Both the position numbers and the translations under genes were made by a program. DNA of 46,728 bases from Acidobacteriota bacterium (GTDB lineage: Bacteria > Acidobacteriota > Blastocatellia > RBC074), in assembly GCA_016789605.1 (NCBI GenBank), contig JAEUQO010000336.1, positions 1-46,728 of the forward strand, written 5' to 3'. This document shows, piece by piece, positions 45,317 through 46,728 of this stretch. The notes beneath the pieces are model-generated. The model was not told the DNA's origin. It did no database searches and worked only from the letters and a program-made list of their open reading frames with translations. The first letter of the stretch is position 1; each line of letters begins with the position of its first letter.

Positions 45317-46480
45317 ATGATTTATGAAAGTCTGTTGGTTACGATGACAACAGAAATTCAACCGACACGCGTAGAAGAGTTTATCAGGCAAATGATGCCC
45401 GGCGCACACGGGCATCAAACCAAAGCCGTCGCCAAGTTCGTCTTGGCGATCATTGACAAACAGACTGGTTGCCAAGCGGAGCTAGTGCGCTCTCAAGGCA
45501 ATCAAGAAGCGGCGGCCAGACAACTTTCGCGACTGATTCATAATCCGCGGCTCAAGCCCCAGAACTTCTCCAGGTGGCTCTGCTTGCAAGTGCTCACTTC
45601 GCAAGCCCCACCGACGGGCAAAGTTCGCTTGACCATTGATTGGACCACTGAAGACGATCAACATTTGCTCGTCATTTCTTTGGTGGTCGGGCGACGTGCG
45701 CTGCCGATTTTTTGGCAGGCGTATTCGCAAAGCGTGCTCAAAGGCCGGATGAAGCGTTATGAACTGGCCGTCATCAAGCGAGCTTTCAAGCTGATCTTTC
45801 AACATATCAAACCTGGACGCTTGCGGCTGACGGCGGATCGCGGCTTCCCCGATGATGATCTGTTTGCGCTGCTCGGAGAATGGAAGATCAACTTCATCAT
45901 CCGAGTCAAAGGCAATGTCAAAGTCTGGCGCGACGGACAATGGAGCAAGCTCAACACGATTCGTTTTCAAGGCAATGCTCGCCGTCGCAATCTCGGACGG
46001 CTTCATTACTGCGAGAAATCACCGCGCCGTTTGTGGATCACTATGAGCCGGGCGCGAAATAAAAACGGCAAACTGGAGACGTGGCATCTGGTCAGCAATC
46101 TGAACTTGCGCGCCGAAGCGATGGCCCAAGAATACGGCTATCGGTTCTGCTGCGAAGAAGGCTTTCGCGACGCGAAATGGTATCTCGGTTTCGCCGAAGC
46201 CCGCGTTGAGAAGATCGATGCCTGGTCACGCTTGTTTGCGCTATTTGCAATTGCGCTGCTGGTGCTGACAGTCCTGGGAACTACGCTGCTCTTGCGAGGC
46301 GGAGCCGATGCCCAACACCTTTTACGTCGTGTTATTTCGCGCCGCCGCGGACGCTGTGAACTGAGCTTGATCGCCGCGATCATTGCTCTCGTCCAAAAGG
46401 ATCGCTCCTTGTTTGCAGCGCTATCACCGCAGATTAAACTCAACTTGGAGGCCACTTTATCAAATGTGTCCTGACATCAG
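45272..46480 (+). mobile_element. IS4-like insertion sequence without target duplication, 1209 bp
   Basis: Terminal inverted repeats CTGATGTCAGGACAC (45272-45286) and its complement (46466-46480), with partial similarity continuing inward. One transposase gene is present, its TGA inside the right repeat. The flanking bases (…tacgtttct left, ccaatgact… right) share no direct repeat, unlike the element at 30292. That suggests deletion or recombination next to the element after insertion. Confidence 0.85.
45317..46474 (+). CDS. IS4-family-like DDE transposase
   Basis: Up to 385 residues; an ATG nine codons later (MTTEIQPTR) is an equally good start. Catalytic residues: Asp in VRLTIDWTTEDD, Asp in RLTADRGFPDDD, and Glu in the YRFCCEEGFRDAKW segment, the Y-x-C/E-x-E-type third motif of IS4 enzymes. 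Intact frame, so probably active. Confidence 0.87.
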   Translation: MIYESLLVTMTTEIQPTRVEEFIRQMMPGAHGHQTKAVAKFVLAIIDKQTGCQAELVRSQGNQEAAARQLSRLIHNPRLKPQNFSRWLCLQVLTSQAPPTGKVRLTIDWTTEDDQHLLVISLVVGRRALPIFWQAYSQSVLKGRMKRYELAVIKRAFKLIFQHIKPGRLRLTADRGFPDDDLFALLGEWKINFIIRVKGNVKVWRDGQWSKLNTIRFQGNARRRNLGRLHYCEKSPRRLWITMSRARNKNGKLETWHLVSNLNLRAEAMAQEYGYRFCCEEGFRDAKWYLGFAEARVEKIDAWSRLFALFAIALLVLTVLGTTLLLRGGADAQHLLRRVISRRRGRCELSLIAAIIALVQKDRSLFAALSPQIKLNLEATLSNVS

Positions 46481-46541
46481 CCAATGACTCTAATTTCTAC
46501 TGACAATCACTCCCTCATGGTCGTACGATCAACGATGAACC

Positions 46542-46728
46542 ATGCTGATTCTGATCACCTATGACGTTTCAACCCTGACCAAAGCTGGCGCGCGCCGGTT
46601 GCGCCGCATCGCGCGCGCCTGTCTGGATTATGGTCAGCGCGTGCAAAATTCGGTGTTTGAATGCCGTGTAGACGAACGCCAATGGGTGTTGTTGCGCGAT
46701 CGGTTGCTGACCGAAATGAAAGCCGACG
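46542..46728 (+). CDS. cas2: CRISPR-associated endonuclease Cas2 (partial, type I-C-like)
   Basis: 62 residues from ATG 46542 to the window end, open throughout. MLILITYDVST has the beta-1 strand and metal-binding Asp D8; RRLRRIARACLDYGQRVQNSVFE is characteristic of the type I-C Cas2 branch; about 35 residues are missing. Cas2 pairs with Cas1 for spacer acquisition. In I-C systems cas4-cas1 normally precede cas2 on the same strand. Here the 61 bp upstream are non-coding and then an insertion sequence begins, so cas1 is absent from the expected place. The array, if any, lies to the right. Confidence 0.85.
   Translation, partial: MLILITYDVSTLTKAGARRLRRIARACLDYGQRVQNSVFECRVDERQWVLLRDRLLTEMKAD

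Noticed and set aside
45250..46500. Target-site duplication for the second insertion sequence
   Set aside because: Flanks on both sides were compared for 4 to 13 bases and share no direct repeat.
46481..46728. CRISPR array
   Set aside because: No direct repeats of CRISPR length are visible; only the start of cas2 lies in the window.

Overview
The window is most likely from an uncultured Acidobacteriota genome, perhaps Blastocatellia-like. The best evidence is the 1405-residue secreted protein at 40268-44485. It ends in the repeat-poor C-terminal domain known from Solibacter-type proteins (TIGR03437-like), which is typical of that phylum. The rest is a moderately GC-rich respiratory locus with several AT-richer insertions. 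No rRNA or tRNA gene and no CRISPR array is visible.

Left part (1-10407, minus strand). This is a tightly coupled operon read right to left: an Rrf2-type Fe-S regulator, a GltD-like FAD/Fe-S NAD(P)H oxidoreductase, a Rieske protein, a fused cytochrome b, a seven-heme cytochrome c, a Tat-exported NxrA/NarG-like molybdenum subunit, and the start of its NxrB/NarH-like Fe-S partner, cut by the window edge. Three of the junctions are 4-base ATGA overlaps. The set reads as one electron-transfer module joining NAD(P)H or ferredoxin, quinone, cytochrome c and nitrate/nitrite. The gene layout cannot show in which direction it runs.

Centre-left (10644-13551). A PAS-LuxR regulator faces away from a beta-barrel/thioredoxin fusion gene whose signal peptide is separated from the mature protein by an in-frame TGA. 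A perfect 25-bp-arm hairpin follows.

Centre (13464-30209, plus strand). A second Rrf2 regulator leads narC-narG-(AT-rich insertion)-narH-narJ-narI. Four bases later this runs into an alternative complex III set, actA-ferredoxin-(insertion with a 121-bp duplication)-actB-actC-actD-actE, followed by a hemerythrin gene. Cytoplasmic nitrate reductase and the quinol:cytochrome c oxidoreductase therefore seem to be one transcription unit.

Right of that (30292-35175). There is an intact insertion sequence with a 7-bp target duplication, an AT-rich pair (membrane protein plus HExxH metallopeptidase), a methyltransferase, a hemolysin-III-like membrane protein, a thioesterase and a truncated amidotransferase. 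The missing actF then appears at 35290-37662, fused in frame to a complete NarK nitrate/nitrite transporter. This is the most unusual gene in the window. An FmdE-like protein and two overlapping hemerythrin-like genes follow.

A near-identical palindrome, AATGATG-N6-CATCATT, lies upstream of both Rrf2 genes. A two-mismatch version lies in the 370-bp gap upstream of the hemerythrin pair. This suggests a common Rrf2 (NsrR-like?) regulon across the locus.

Right edge (40268-46728). A large secreted glycoside-hydrolase-like protein is followed by a secreted protein truncated by a second insertion sequence, which lacks a target duplication. Immediately beyond it is a cas2 gene (type I-C-like) without cas1, running off the window.
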